This document shows, piece by piece, positions 17,083 to 26,394 of a DNA stretch of 62,568 nt. Both the position numbers and the translations under genes were made by a program. The stretch covers positions 1 to 62,568 of the forward strand of contig JAQGIC010000046.1 in NCBI GenBank assembly GCA_028288725.1. Reading direction: 5' to 3'. How positions within the stretch are numbered: position 1 is the first letter of the stretch; each line of letters starts with the position of its first letter. Under the pieces are notes generated by a model that was given only the letters and a program-made list of their open reading frames with translations, searched no databases and was not told the origin of the DNA. Origin of the DNA: Rhodospirillales bacterium (GTDB lineage: Bacteria; Pseudomonadota; Alphaproteobacteria; ATCC43930; CGMCC-115725).

Positions 17083-19926
17083 ATGACAGCCGAAACCGAG
17101 CCAACGGAAGAAGCGCGGACCGTCACCACCACCTGCTACATGTGCGCCTGCCGCTGCGGCATCCGGGTGCATTTGCAGGGCGGGCAGATCCGCTATATCG
17201 ACGGCAACCCCGACCATCCGGTCAACAAGGGCGTGCTGTGCGCCAAGGGTTCGGCCGGCGTGATGCAGCACCTGTCGCCGGCGCGCCTGACGGCGCCCCT
17301 GAAACGGGTCGGCCCACGCGGGTCGGGCGAGTTCGTCACCATCTCGTGGGACGAGGCGCTGGAGACCGTCACCGAGCGGCTGCGCCATATCCGCGCGACC
17401 GACCCCAGGCGCCTGGCGCTCTATACCGGCCGCGACCAGTCCCAGGCATTGACCGGCTGGTGGGCAAGCCAGTTCGGCACGCCGAATTATGCCGCCCATG
17501 GCGGCTTCTGCTCGGTCAATATGGCGGCGGCCGGGCTCTATACCTTCGGCGGCTCGTTCTGGGAATTCGGCGAGCCGGACTGGGAACATTCCAACTATTT
17601 CCTGCTGTTCGGCGTGGCCGAGGATCACGGCTCCAACCCGCTCAAGATCGGCCTGTCGCGGCTGAAGGCACGCGGCGCCAAGATCGTGTCGATCAATCCG
17701 ATCCGCACCGGCTATTCGGCGATCGCCGACGAATGGCTGGGCATCCGGCCCGGCACCGACGGGCTGCTGGTCGCCAGCCTGATCCGCGAGCTGCTGCGGG
17801 CCCAGGCGATCGACAAGGACGCGCTGACCCAGACCTCGAACGCCGCCTGGCTGGTGATCGACGCGCCCGGTGCCGCGGATGACGGACTGATCGCGCGCGA
17901 CGAGGCCGGTCATCCCCTGACGCTCGACGCCGCCGGCAAGGTGGGGCGGGCGTTCGATCCGGACCGCACGCCGGTGCTGGGCGGCACGGCGACCCTCGCC
18001 GACGGCCGCCGCGCCGTACCGTCGTTCCAACTGATGGCGGCCCGCTTTCTCGACGATCGATACGATCCCGAAACGGTCTCGGCCGAGACGGGGATCGAGG
18101 CCGCGACCATCCGGCGGATCGCGGCGGAGTTGGCCGCGGCGGCGTTCTCGTCGCAGCTCGAGCTGCCGATCCCCTGGACCGATTGGCGGGGCGTGCGCCA
18201 CGAAACCATGATCGGCCGGCCGGTCAGCATGCATGCGATGCGCGGCGTGTCGGCCCATTCCAACGGCTTCCACACCTGCCGCCTCATCCATTTGCTGCAG
18301 ATGTTGCTGGGCACGATCGATGCGCCGGGCGGTTTCCGCTACAAGCCGCCCTATCCGAAGCCGGCGCCGCCGATGGTAAAGCCGGCCGGCAAGCCCGCCG
18401 GCGTGGTGCCGAACTGGCCTTTGACCGGACCGCCGCTGGGCTTTCCGACCGGTCCGGAGGATCTGCTGGTCGAGAAGGACGGCACGCCGTGCCGGCTCGA
18501 CAAGGCCTATAGCTGGGAGGCGCCGCTCGCTGCCCATGGCCTGATGCATCTGGTGATCCGCAACGCCTGGGCCGGCGATCCCTATCCGATCGACACGCTG
18601 TTCATGTTCATGGCGAACATGAGCTGGAACTCGTCCATGGCGCTGGGCGAGACCATGCGCATGCTGACCGACAAGGACGACGCGACCGGCGAGCATCGCA
18701 TCCCGTTCATCGTCTATTCCGACGCCTATGCCTCGGAAATGGTCGCCTATGCCGATCTGGTGCTGCCGGACACGACCTATCTGGAGAGGCACGACTGCAT
18801 CTCGCTGTTGGACCGGCCGATCTCGGATGCCGACGGCGCCGCCGATTCGATCCGCCGCCCCGTGGTGCCGGTCGAGCGCGACGTACGGCCGTTCCAGGAC
18901 GTGCTGATCGAGATCGGCGCGCGCATCGGTCTGCCGGGCCTGGTCCGGGAGGACGGCAGCCCGCGCTATCCCGGCCTCTACCCGGATTACATCGTCAATC
19001 ACGAGCGGGCACCGGGCCAGGGCCTGCTGGCCGGCTGGCGCGGCCGGGATGCCGAATGCGAGGCGCTGGGCCCGCCCAACCCGAACCAGCTGGAAGCCTA
19101 TATGGCGAACGGCTGCTTCTGGCGGACCGAGATTCCATCGGAAGCCCGATATTTCAAGCACGTCAACCAGGCCTATCTCGATTGGGCGACCGGCATGGGT
19201 TTCATCGCCCGGCCGGAGCCGGTGATCCATCAGCTCTATACCGAGAGCCTGCAGCGCTTTCGCCTGGCAGCATCCGGCCATGGTCCGATCCAGCCACCGG
19301 ACGCGCATCGCCAGCGCATAGAGACCTATTTCGACCCCCTGCCCTTCTGGTATCCGCCGTTCGAGGCGGCGGCACTGGGATCCCTCGAATTTCCGCTGCA
19401 TGCGCTGACCCAGCGGCCGATGGCGATGTACCATTCCTGGGGCTCGCAGAATGCCTGGCTGCGCCAGATCCATGGCGAGAACCGGCTCTATGTTTCGCGC
19501 GCCCGCGCCGAGGCGCAAGGCATCGCCGACGATGATTGGGTGCGGCTGACCAGCCATCACGGCACGATTACCGCCCAAGTACGGCTGATGGAGGGGGTCA
19601 ATCCCGACACGGTCTGGACCTGGAACGCGATCGGCAAGCGCTCGGGCGCCTGGAACCTGGCACCGGACGCGGCCGAGGCCACGCGGGGCTTCCTCATGAA
19701 CCATCTGATCAGCGACCTGCTGCCGCCCAAGGCCGGCGGCTATCGCTATGCCAATGCCGATCCGGTCACCGGCCAGGCCGCCTGGTACGACCTGAAGGTC
19801 CGGATGGAAAAGGTCGCGGCGCCCGACGCGATGCTGCCCGCGCTGGGCCTGCCGCCCGGCTTGGCCCAGCGGCCCGGAAAGCTCGGCTATGGCGGCTGGT
19901 TCGCCAAGAAGAAGGTGCCCGCATGA
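17083..19926 (+). CDS. soeA: Molybdopterin oxidoreductase, probable sulfite dehydrogenase subunit SoeA
   Basis: A 947-residue complex iron-sulfur molybdoenzyme catalytic subunit. The [4Fe-4S] site is Cys18-x2-Cys21-x3-Cys25 in TTCYMCACRCG with Cys53 in KGVLCAKGSAG. Later motifs include YTGRDQSQALTGWW, MRGVSAHSNGFHTCR and VLPDTTYLERHD of the molybdopterin guanine dinucleotide domains. There is no Tat signal, so the enzyme is cytoplasmic, as known for SoeABC of sulfur-oxidising bacteria, and unlike periplasmic DmsA or PsrA. Length, the three-gene order A-B-C and the adjacent TusA gene support sulfite oxidation to sulfate. A polysulfide or other S/N-oxide enzyme remains possible. Its stop overlaps soeB by four bases. 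Confidence 0.8.
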   Translation: MTAETEPTEEARTVTTTCYMCACRCGIRVHLQGGQIRYIDGNPDHPVNKGVLCAKGSAGVMQHLSPARLTAPLKRVGPRGSGEFVTISWDEALETVTERLRHIRATDPRRLALYTGRDQSQALTGWWASQFGTPNYAAHGGFCSVNMAAAGLYTFGGSFWEFGEPDWEHSNYFLLFGVAEDHGSNPLKIGLSRLKARGAKIVSINPIRTGYSAIADEWLGIRPGTDGLLVASLIRELLRAQAIDKDALTQTSNAAWLVIDAPGAADDGLIARDEAGHPLTLDAAGKVGRAFDPDRTPVLGGTATLADGRRAVPSFQLMAARFLDDRYDPETVSAETGIEAATIRRIAAELAAAAFSSQLELPIPWTDWRGVRHETMIGRPVSMHAMRGVSAHSNGFHTCRLIHLLQMLLGTIDAPGGFRYKPPYPKPAPPMVKPAGKPAGVVPNWPLTGPPLGFPTGPEDLLVEKDGTPCRLDKAYSWEAPLAAHGLMHLVIRNAWAGDPYPIDTLFMFMANMSWNSSMALGETMRMLTDKDDATGEHRIPFIVYSDAYASEMVAYADLVLPDTTYLERHDCISLLDRPISDADGAADSIRRPVVPVERDVRPFQDVLIEIGARIGLPGLVREDGSPRYPGLYPDYIVNHERAPGQGLLAGWRGRDAECEALGPPNPNQLEAYMANGCFWRTEIPSEARYFKHVNQAYLDWATGMGFIARPEPVIHQLYTESLQRFRLAASGHGPIQPPDAHRQRIETYFDPLPFWYPPFEAAALGSLEFPLHALTQRPMAMYHSWGSQNAWLRQIHGENRLYVSRARAEAQGIADDDWVRLTSHHGTITAQVRLMEGVNPDTVWTWNAIGKRSGAWNLAPDAAEATRGFLMNHLISDLLPPKAGGYRYANADPVTGQAAWYDLKVRMEKVAAPDAMLPALGLPPGLAQRPGKLGYGGWFAKKKVPA

Positions 19927-20663
19927 CCACGCTGCCCACCCCCGGCGCCGTCCGCCTCGGCCTGGTCATCGACCTCGACATCTGCGTCGGCTGTCACGCC
20001 TGCGCGGTCAATTGCAAGGAATGGAACACCGGCGGCAATGCCGGCCCGCTCTCCGACTACCAGCCCTACGAGGCGCAGCCGGACGGGGTCTGGTTCAACC
20101 GCGTCCACAGCTACGAGGTCGGCGACGGCCCGGCCGGCCAGACCGTGCATTTCCCGCGCTCGTGCCTGCATTGCGACAATGCCGAATGCGTCACGGTCTG
20201 CCCGACCGGCGCCTCGCTGAAGCGGGCCGAGGACGGCATCGTGCTGATCAACGAGGATGTCTGCATCGGCTGCAAGCTGTGCAGTTGGGCCTGCCCCTAC
20301 GGCGCGCGCGAGTTCGACGAGGACGTCGGCGTCATGCGCAAATGCACGCTGTGCGTCGATCGAATCTATGACGAGGCCCGACCCGAGGCGGAACGGGTGC
20401 CGGCCTGCGTCTCGACCTGCCCGGCCTCGGCGCGGCATTTCGGCGATCTGGGCGATCCCGCCTCCGACGTCTCGCGCATGGTGGCGGACCGCGAAGGCAT
20501 GGCCCTGATGCCGGAGCTGGGCTATCGCCCGACCAACCGCTACCTGCCGCCGCGCGCCAAGGGCAGCGGCTGCTCCGCCCACGCCAAGAGCCCCGCCCTT
20601 GAGCCGGTCATGCCCGAGGGCACCGGCTTCCTCGGCTGGCTCGATCGGCTGCTGTCCGCCTGA
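19923..20663 (+). CDS. soeB: Four-cluster ferredoxin subunit, probable SoeB
   Basis: A 246-residue electron-transfer subunit starting inside the stop of soeA (ATGA overlap). Four cysteine groups are visible: [11 protein letters not shown] (residues 21-31), [30 protein letters not shown], and CTLC with CVSTCP. This is the DmsB/PsrB/SoeB pattern that holds four [4Fe-4S] clusters linking the molybdenum site to the membrane subunit. No signal peptide is present. A longer open frame to 19536 overlaps soeA and is rejected, because the cysteine domain begins directly after the 19923 start. Confidence 0.88.
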   Translation: MTTLPTPGAVRLGLVIDLDICVGCHACAVNCKEWNTGGNAGPLSDYQPYEAQPDGVWFNRVHSYEVGDGPAGQTVHFPRSCLHCDNAECVTVCPTGASLKRAEDGIVLINEDVCIGCKLCSWACPYGAREFDEDVGVMRKCTLCVDRIYDEARPEAERVPACVSTCPASARHFGDLGDPASDVSRMVADREGMALMPELGYRPTNRYLPPRAKGSGCSAHAKSPALEPVMPEGTGFLGWLDRLLSA

Positions 20664-21604
20664 TGCATCCCGCGCTTTCGGTCATTCTCTTCACCGTCGC
20701 CTCCGGCATCGGTTATGGCATGCTGATGCTGCTGGCGCTGTTCCTGCCCCTGGCCGCCGGTCCGGCCGACCGGCTGTTCGGCGCGGTCTCGCTGGGATTG
20801 GCGCTTGCGTGCATCGGCGGCGGGCTCCTGTCCTCGACCGCGCATCTGGGCCGGCCGGAACGGGCCTGGCGCGCCTTCACGCAATGGCGCAGTTCGTGGT
20901 TGAGTCGCGAAGGCGTGCTGGCGGTCCTGAGCCTGGTTGCGATCGCGCTCCTGACCCTGGCCTGGCCGATCCTGGCGGCACCGGTGGAATGCATCGAAAT
21001 GACGGCGGCGATCGCCGGCCTGCTGTCGGCTGCGACCGTGGCGGCGACGGCGATGATCTACCGCTCGCTGAAGCCGATCGCGCGCTGGCATAATCGATGG
21101 ACCGTGCCGTGCTATCTGACCATCGCGCTGGCGTCCGGCGGCCTGTGGCTCGATTGGGCCGGCGCCGCGACCGGCGTCGACTTCCTGCCGCGGGCGGTCG
21201 CGCCGATCCTGGTGCTGCTCGCCGCGGTCGTGAAGGCGCTCTATTGGCGCCATACCGACGGCCTGAAATCCGCGACCACGATCGGCACCGCGACCGGTCT
21301 CGGCGCGCTGGGTCAGGTGCGCCCGCTCGATCCGCCCCATACGGCGGCGAATTACATCATGAAGGAAATGGGTTTCCGCATCGCGCGCAAGCATGCGGCC
21401 AAGCTGCGCCGGATCGCGGGCGGCCTGGGCGTGCTGGCCCCTCTGCTGCTGGTGATCGCGGGCGGCATGGTGCCGGCGCTCGACCGGTCTGCCGTCCTGC
21501 TGGCGGCCCCGGTCGCGACCATCGGCGTACTGGTCGAACGCTGGTTGTTCTTCGCCGAGGCCCAGCATGTCGCCATGCTGTATTACAAGGCGGACGCGGT
21601 TTAG
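20663..21604 (+). CDS. soeC: DmsC/NrfD-type membrane anchor, probable SoeC
   Basis: A 313-residue integral membrane protein with about eight hydrophobic segments, including [59 protein letters not shown] and LIVIAGG-like stretches near 265. [15 protein letters not shown] is the conserved DmsC motif. It would anchor SoeAB and reduce quinone. Its ATG shares one base with the stop of soeB (TGATG), so the three genes form one translationally coupled operon. A hairpin terminator follows at 21635. The SoeC assignment depends on the SoeA call. Confidence 0.85.
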   Translation: MHPALSVILFTVASGIGYGMLMLLALFLPLAAGPADRLFGAVSLGLALACIGGGLLSSTAHLGRPERAWRAFTQWRSSWLSREGVLAVLSLVAIALLTLAWPILAAPVECIEMTAAIAGLLSAATVAATAMIYRSLKPIARWHNRWTVPCYLTIALASGGLWLDWAGAATGVDFLPRAVAPILVLLAAVVKALYWRHTDGLKSATTIGTATGLGALGQVRPLDPPHTAANYIMKEMGFRIARKHAAKLRRIAGGLGVLAPLLLVIAGGMVPALDRSAVLLAAPVATIGVLVERWLFFAEAQHVAMLYYKADAV

Positions 21605-21634
21605 ACGGTAGCGCGGGATCGGCGGGCAGGAGAT

Positions 21635-21670
21635 CCGGCACCCCTTCCTTTCTGCGAAAAGGAGTGCCGG
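21635..21670. terminator. Bidirectional hairpin between soeC and an alpha/beta hydrolase
   Basis: CCGGCAC at 21635-21641 pairs with GTGCCGG at 21664-21670, extended by CCTT/AAGG pairs with minor mismatches, around a TCTGCG loop. It lies between convergent genes and so can end both transcripts. Confidence 0.6.
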
Positions 21671-21682
21671 TAATCGTTAGGC

Positions 21683-22447
21683 TCAGTTCTGCGCGTGCTG
21701 GGCCGCCTGCTCGATCAGGGCCGCAACCTCTTTGGGATGCGATTCATAGACCGAATGACTGGCCCCGGCGATTTCGACCGTGTGGCTGTGGGCGCGCGCG
21801 GCGTACATCCGTTCAAGGTCCGGATTGATGATCTTGTCGGCCTTGGCGACCAGATACCAGCTCGGCTTCACCTTCCAGGCCGGATCGGCGATCTCGGCAG
21901 CGAAGACCTGGGCCGAGGTCGGCATCTGCGCGTGGGCCTCGAATTCCGCCTGGGCCCGCGGCAGGTCGGCGGCGAAGTCGGCCGGGTAGTCCGCGGGATT
22001 GAGGAACAGGAACCCGTCAGGCGTCTTCACGACCGCCTTGGTCGAGTTCGGAAATTTCTTGCCGTTGCCGACCTCGGTTTCGCCGGCATCGAGCGCATGG
22101 GCCGCGATATAAACCAGGCCGGCCACATGGGGATCGTTCCCGGCCTCGGTGATGATGGCGCCGCCATAGCTGTGGCCGACCAGGATGGTCGGACCGTCCT
22201 GGCGGTCGAGGATCCGTTTGGTCGCGGTGACGTCTTCGGCAAAGGAGGTCAACGGCTCCTGGACCAGGCTGACCGTGTAGCCGTCCTTGACCAGGATGTC
22301 GTAGACCGGCCGCCAGCCGCCGCCATCGACGAAGGCGCCATGGACCAGGACGATGTTCTTGACCGGTGCGGCCAGGGCCGGCACGGCGGCACCCATCAAC
22401 AGAACGGCGCTGGCGGCCGAGGCGAGGCGGCGGATTTTCGATATCAT
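21683..22447 (-). CDS. Secreted alpha/beta hydrolase
   Basis: A 254-residue alpha/beta-fold hydrolase with a signal peptide (MISKIRRLASAASAVLLMGA, ending in AVPALA). The mature part starts with NIVLVHGAFVDGGGWRPV, the oxyanion region, then ILVGHSYGG with the nucleophile serine, AKADKII with the likely acid, and AGASHSVYESHP with the catalytic histidine. It resembles the EstA/salicylate-esterase-like hydrolases often annotated near peroxide or stress regulators. It is exported to the periplasm. The gene is divergent from an OhrR-type regulator, and two copies of a 15-base palindromic motif lie between them, so it is probably controlled by that regulator. Confidence 0.85.
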   Translation of the reverse strand: MISKIRRLASAASAVLLMGAAVPALAAPVKNIVLVHGAFVDGGGWRPVYDILVKDGYTVSLVQEPLTSFAEDVTATKRILDRQDGPTILVGHSYGGAIITEAGNDPHVAGLVYIAAHALDAGETEVGNGKKFPNSTKAVVKTPDGFLFLNPADYPADFAADLPRAQAEFEAHAQMPTSAQVFAAEIADPAWKVKPSWYLVAKADKIINPDLERMYAARAHSHTVEIAGASHSVYESHPKEVAALIEQAAQHAQN

Positions 22448-22523
22448 GATGGCTTCCTTGAATTGCGAGATGAGGGTCGACCCTCGTTCGGGAATGTCCG
22501 TGAAAAATATCGTCCACGCTCAC

Positions 22524-22580
22524 ATCGTGCACGATATAAACGAAATCAAATGGGGATTGAATTTAATCGCGCACGATATA
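22524..22580. promoter_or_regulatory. Two OhrR-like operator candidates
   Basis: ATCGTGCACGATATA at 22524-22538 and ATCGCGCACGATATA at 22566-22580 differ at one base and are 42 bases apart, four helical turns. The first holds the perfect palindrome ATCGTGCACGAT. They lie between the divergent hydrolase and OhrR-type genes. The same motif recurs before ohr at 42231. Confidence 0.6.
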
Positions 22581-22610
22581 TCTTCACGTAAACGTTACCG
22601 GTGGAGCGCC

Positions 22611-23084
22611 ATGCCCAATTCCGTCCCCGAGGTCGCCGAAGAGCGGAAGCTGAACGATTTCTTCTGCTTCACGGTCTATCGGACCACGCACGCGATCAAT
22701 CGCGTCTACAAGCCATTGCTGGACGCATTGGGCCTGACCTACCCGCAATATCTGGTCATGGTCGCGCTGTGGGAACGCGACGACCAGACCGTGGGCGGCC
22801 TGGGTCAGAAGCTGTCGCTCGAATCCAACACGCTGACGCCGTTGCTCAAGCGGCTGGAAGCCTTGGGACATCTCAAGCGGACGCGCAATCCGCACGACGA
22901 ACGACAGGTTAAGGTCAGCCTGACCGAGCAGGGCAAAGCCTTGAAGACCCGGACGAAGGCGGCCCGGGGCTGCGTCCTCGAAGCCTCGGGAATGGAAGTT
23001 AAGGATTTCCGTCGGTTGCAGGGCGAACTGGCGCTGCTGCGCAGAGCGCTCGAAGCCCATAGCGCGCTCCGGGCCGAAGCATAG
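22611..23084 (+). CDS. OhrR-type MarR family regulator
   Basis: A 157-residue regulator closely patterned on OhrR, the organic peroxide sensor. The N-terminal segment KLNDFFCFTVYRTTHAINRV and the following YKPLL has the sensing cysteine at the position conserved in OhrR. It is followed by [14 protein letters not shown] and the winged helix [19 protein letters not shown]. The true start is ATG at 22611; an upstream extension to 22353 crosses into the divergent hydrolase and is rejected. It faces a secreted hydrolase instead of ohr, which is unusual. It is a paralogue of ohrR at 41729. The cysteine suggests redox control. Confidence 0.85.
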   Translation: MPNSVPEVAEERKLNDFFCFTVYRTTHAINRVYKPLLDALGLTYPQYLVMVALWERDDQTVGGLGQKLSLESNTLTPLLKRLEALGHLKRTRNPHDERQVKVSLTEQGKALKTRTKAARGCVLEASGMEVKDFRRLQGELALLRRALEAHSALRAEA

Positions 23085-23228
23085 GGTGAGGATACCGTGC
23101 ATGTGCGGCCTTGGGCCTGAAGCGGAAGATCGGCGATCAACGCCCCCGCTTCCGCGCTGCGCCCATCCCGGACATCCCCGTCCGCCCGACCTCGCTCCGC
23201 CCCGGCGCGCCTGCCGCCCGAAAATGAA

Positions 23229-23262
23229 AAAGCCGCATCCGATCATGATCGGATACGGCTTT
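23229..23262. terminator. Terminator hairpin between OhrR-type gene and cheZ
   Basis: AAAGCCG/CGGCTTT and ATCCGATC/GATCGGAT pair around one mismatch, giving a long stem at 23229-23262 with A-runs and T-runs outside. It can act in both directions between the convergent genes. Confidence 0.65.
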
Positions 23263-23285
23263 CGATATCGGTGCTGAAACCCGCT

Positions 23286-24269
23286 TTACGGGAACAGGCT
23301 GTCGATCGAGGATTGATCGAGCGCCGGGCCGGCGTCGGCCGGTTCGGCCTTTTTCTCGACTTTCTTTTCGACCTTCTTCTCGATTGGCTTTTCGACCGGT
23401 TTCGGCTTTTCGACCGGAGCCGCCACGACTGGCGGCGGGGGCGGAGGCGGTGGTGGGGGCGGCGGTGGCGGCGGTGACGGCGCTTCGGCTTCGGCAGCCG
23501 CAGCGGCCCAGTCGTCTTCGTTCGCGGGCGTGTTGAAGCCGCCCGCCAGCAGGTTGTCGACCTCGCTCTGATCGACACCGCCCGACAACGACGGACCATG
23601 CATCAGATGGGCGTCCGGCCGGTCGTCGCGCTCGGCGGTCGTCACCTCGTCGCCCTTGACGCCCTCGAGGCCCCAGATGCGGATCATCGCATCGACGCGT
23701 TCCTCGAGATAGCGGAGCGTCGAGACGACCTTGGAAATGCGCTGGCCGGTGATGTCCTGGAAACCGCAGGCCATCAGAATATTGGTCGCTTCCATGTCGA
23801 TCTGGTCGGCCTCGTCGGTCAGGCCCTCGGCCTTCTTGACCCGCTGGGCCAGTTCCATGATGCGCTCGGCACCATTCAGAATGTCCGACGTCGCCCGCTC
23901 GGTCGCATGGACGATCGCGTCCAGTTCCTCGGTCGCGAGATTGATGCGGCGCGTGCTGCCGGGACCGTTTTCGTCCGGGGGCTTCATCGCCGAGATTTCG
24001 GTCTTGGCGCGGCGGATGGACGAGGCCATCTCGATCAGTTCGCGCCGCAGCACGTCCAAATGGACGTCGCCGGCCGATTTGACCTGGGACTGTTCGATCC
24101 ATTGCCGGATCGACCGCAGGCCGGCGTGATATTCATCGACCGCCAGGACGGCCCCGCGCTTGTCCCGCATGCGCAGGAACGCGCGCCCGGCCTCCGTAGA
24201 CAAGAGGGCGTCCTCGATCGCAATATACTGCTCGCCGGCCAGGTCCTTCGGGACCTTCAGACCTGCCAT
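23286..24269 (-). CDS. cheZ: Chemotaxis protein CheZ (CheY-P phosphatase)
   Basis: A 327-residue CheZ, longer than the E. coli protein (about 214). The phosphatase helix is ATNILMACGFQDITGQRISK, with Asp172 and Gln176 matching the catalytic pair of E. coli CheZ (Asp143, Gln147). After the core comes VDQSEVDNLLA (232-242), then 15 prolines (266-280), a lysine/glutamate-rich stretch (KKVEKKVEKK) and the C-terminal LDQSSIDSLFP (317-327), the position where CheZ binds CheY. It lies 23 bases after cheY. The ATG at 24269 is preceded by GGGGGTAGG. A longer frame reaching 24497 overlaps cheY and is rejected. Confidence 0.9.
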   Translation of the reverse strand: MAGLKVPKDLAGEQYIAIEDALLSTEAGRAFLRMRDKRGAVLAVDEYHAGLRSIRQWIEQSQVKSAGDVHLDVLRRELIEMASSIRRAKTEISAMKPPDENGPGSTRRINLATEELDAIVHATERATSDILNGAERIMELAQRVKKAEGLTDEADQIDMEATNILMACGFQDITGQRISKVVSTLRYLEERVDAMIRIWGLEGVKGDEVTTAERDDRPDAHLMHGPSLSGGVDQSEVDNLLAGGFNTPANEDDWAAAAAEAEAPSPPPPPPPPPPPPPPPVVAAPVEKPKPVEKPIEKKVEKKVEKKAEPADAGPALDQSSIDSLFP

Positions 24270-24292
24270 ATTGCCTACCCCCGGGACTGAGA

Positions 24293-24664
24293 TCACAGCA
24301 CCGACGCGATCTTGGTCTTCAACGTTTCGGCGTTGAAGGGCTTTACAATGTAATTGCTGACGCCGGCCGCCTTGGCGGCAATGACGTTCTCGGTCTTGGA
24401 CTCGGCGGTGACCATGATGAAGGGCGTCGCCTTCAGTGCCGCGTCGGCGCGCACGAGCTTCAACAGCTCGAGCCCCGACATCGGCTCCATGTTCCAATCC
24501 GAGATGACCAAACCGAACTTGTGGCCCCGCATCTTGTCATAGGCCGAAGCGCCGTTGTCGGCCTCTTCGATATTGGTAAACCCGATCTGATTGAGCAGGT
24601 TTTTGATGATGCGGCGCATGGTGTTGTAGTCGTCGACGACCAACACCGGCACACTCGTATCCAT
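24293..24664 (-). CDS. cheY: Chemotaxis response regulator CheY
   Basis: A 123-residue single receiver domain. The acidic pair is Asp11-Asp12 (LVVDDYNTMRR), the phosphorylated residue Asp56 (VISDWNMEPMSG), the threonine in FIMVTAES and the lysine in YIVKPF. It is the diffusible signal from CheA to the flagellar motor. ATG at 24664 is chosen because AGAGGAC lies seven bases upstream; the longer frame to 24718 has no such site. The pair cheY-cheZ is an operon. Confidence 0.93.
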   Translation of the reverse strand: MDTSVPVLVVDDYNTMRRIIKNLLNQIGFTNIEEADNGASAYDKMRGHKFGLVISDWNMEPMSGLELLKLVRADAALKATPFIMVTAESKTENVIAAKAAGVSNYIVKPFNAETLKTKIASVL

Positions 24665-24748
24665 CCGAACGTCCTCTTTATGGGAAAAACCGCATGCGGC
24701 GAAAGGCATGGGTACCATAAGAAAGACGCGGTTAAGAAGGTGTTAGTT

Positions 24749-26245
24749 TTACAGCAATCGGGCGAGTCTCTCGACCGCGCCGCGGATTTCGGCCGGGCGC
24801 GCCGCCGCGAAGCCCAGGATGAAACCCGGCCGCGACGGACCCAGATAAAGCCGCGACAAGGGCCTGAGCTCGATCCCGATCCGGCGCGCGGCGAACGCGA
24901 TCGCGACATCGTCCCCGCCCGGCGGGAGGTAGGCGCAGGCATGCATGCCGCCGTCGATCGGTCCGAGCGTCAACCGTCCGTCCAGACCCGCGACCGCGTC
25001 GACCAGCGCCTGACGCCGCTCCTCGTAGACCGTGCGCATGTGACGCAGATGGGTCCCCAGATGACCCTCGCGGATGAAATCCGCCAGCGCCGCCTGCGGC
25101 AGGGTCGAGGTATGGCCATCGACCAGAACGCGCGCCGACACGAACCGTTCGGCCAGATCCGGCGGTGCCACCAGATAGGCCAGCCGGAGGGCCGGAAACA
25201 TCAGCTTGTTGAAGGTGCCGACATAGACGACCCGGCCGGCCTCGTCCAAGCCCTGCAAGGCGGCGAGCGGCCGGCCGCGGAAGCGGAATTCGCTGTCGTA
25301 ATCATCCTCGATGATGACGGCGCCGGCCCGCGCCGCCCAGGCCAGCAGCTGCAGCCGGCGGGCCAGGCTCATCGCGACGCCGGTCGGATATTGGTGCGAC
25401 GGCGTGACATAGGCGAGCCGCGCGTCCGGCGCCAGGCGCAGGCCGGCGGCGACGTCGATGCCTTCATCGTCCACCGGCACCGGCACGACCCGGGCACCGG
25501 CCGCGAGGAAGGCCGCCGAGGCCGCGCGATAGCCCGGCTCCTCGTGCCAGACCGCATCGCCCGGATCGGTCAGCAGTCGGCAAGCGAGGTCGATCGCCTG
25601 CTGGGTCGAGGTCAAGACCACGACCTGATCCGGCGAACAGGCGACCGCCCGGGTCGAGCCGACATAGGCAGCAATCGCCTCGCGCAGGGGTCGAAAGCCG
25701 GCCCGGCTGCCGGCCATCAGATGATCGGGCCCGGGGGCGCGGGTCGCGCGGGCCAGCAATCGGGCCCAGAGCTGACGCGGAAACAGGTCGAGCGCCGGCA
25801 CCGACGGCAGGAACGCCCGGCCGGCCGGCGCCTCTTCGCGCCAATAGGGCTGCGCCATCAGCCGGCCGCGCTGCGACAGGCCGGTCGGCGCCGCCGGGCC
25901 CTGGCGTTCGCGTGCGGCCTGGACCGGGGCCAGTTCGCGCTCCGGCAGATCGGTGCTGACGAAGCTACCGCTGCCGTGGCGCCGCTCGATGAAGCCCTCG
26001 GCCTCGAGCTGGTCGTAGACCGCCTCGACCGTGTTGCGCGACAGGCCCGCATCCTCGGCCAGCCGCCGGCTGGCGGGCAGGGCGGCACCGGGCGCCAGCG
26101 CGCCGTCGAGGATCGCCTTGCGCAGTCGGGCATGCAGCCGCGCCAGCAACGAACCGCCATCGCCGGTGCGGTCCAGCCCCTCCAGCAGAGGCACGGGCAG
26201 GCCGCGCGATCGTCGCGCCATGACACCTCGGAAGTGGTTGGCCAC
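24749..26245 (-). CDS. MocR/PdxR-like GntR-aminotransferase fusion regulator
   Basis: A 498-residue regulator. The N-terminal GntR winged helix (about residues 30-100) has LRKAILDGALAPGAALPASR and LSRNTVEAVYDQLEAEGFI. The C-terminal 370 residues are an aminotransferase-like domain with IIEDDYDSEFRFRGRPL and YVGTFNKLMFPALR, where the lysine would bind PLP. Such MocR proteins sense PLP and control pyridoxine, GABA or taurine genes. The regulated gene is not evident; the divergent gene is a small membrane-anchored protein. A second in-frame start at 26221 (MARRSRGLPV) is possible and would drop eight residues. Confidence 0.87.
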   Translation of the reverse strand: MANHFRGVMARRSRGLPVPLLEGLDRTGDGGSLLARLHARLRKAILDGALAPGAALPASRRLAEDAGLSRNTVEAVYDQLEAEGFIERRHGSGSFVSTDLPERELAPVQAARERQGPAAPTGLSQRGRLMAQPYWREEAPAGRAFLPSVPALDLFPRQLWARLLARATRAPGPDHLMAGSRAGFRPLREAIAAYVGSTRAVACSPDQVVVLTSTQQAIDLACRLLTDPGDAVWHEEPGYRAASAAFLAAGARVVPVPVDDEGIDVAAGLRLAPDARLAYVTPSHQYPTGVAMSLARRLQLLAWAARAGAVIIEDDYDSEFRFRGRPLAALQGLDEAGRVVYVGTFNKLMFPALRLAYLVAPPDLAERFVSARVLVDGHTSTLPQAALADFIREGHLGTHLRHMRTVYEERRQALVDAVAGLDGRLTLGPIDGGMHACAYLPPGGDDVAIAFAARRIGIELRPLSRLYLGPSRPGFILGFAAARPAEIRGAVERLARLL

Positions 26246-26394
26246 GGCGACAGGATGCGACCGCGGGAACAGCCACTATGGCGGTGCCGAGGGCGCTGGG
26301 AAAGCGCCAGATCCGCCTGGGACGATGCGCCCGATGCATATGCCGGCGAAATCGCTTAAGCTCGGCCGGTTGTTATCAGACGGGGCGATCGGCT

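Noticed and set aside
16827-17132. A 101-codon minus-strand frame upstream of the TusA gene
   Set aside because: Its sequence is Arg/Trp-rich without any motif, and it overlaps the soeA start.
23420-23480. G-rich tract in the plus strand as a possible G-quadruplex or simple repeat
   Set aside because: It is explained by the 15-proline stretch of CheZ on the minus strand, using varied proline codons.
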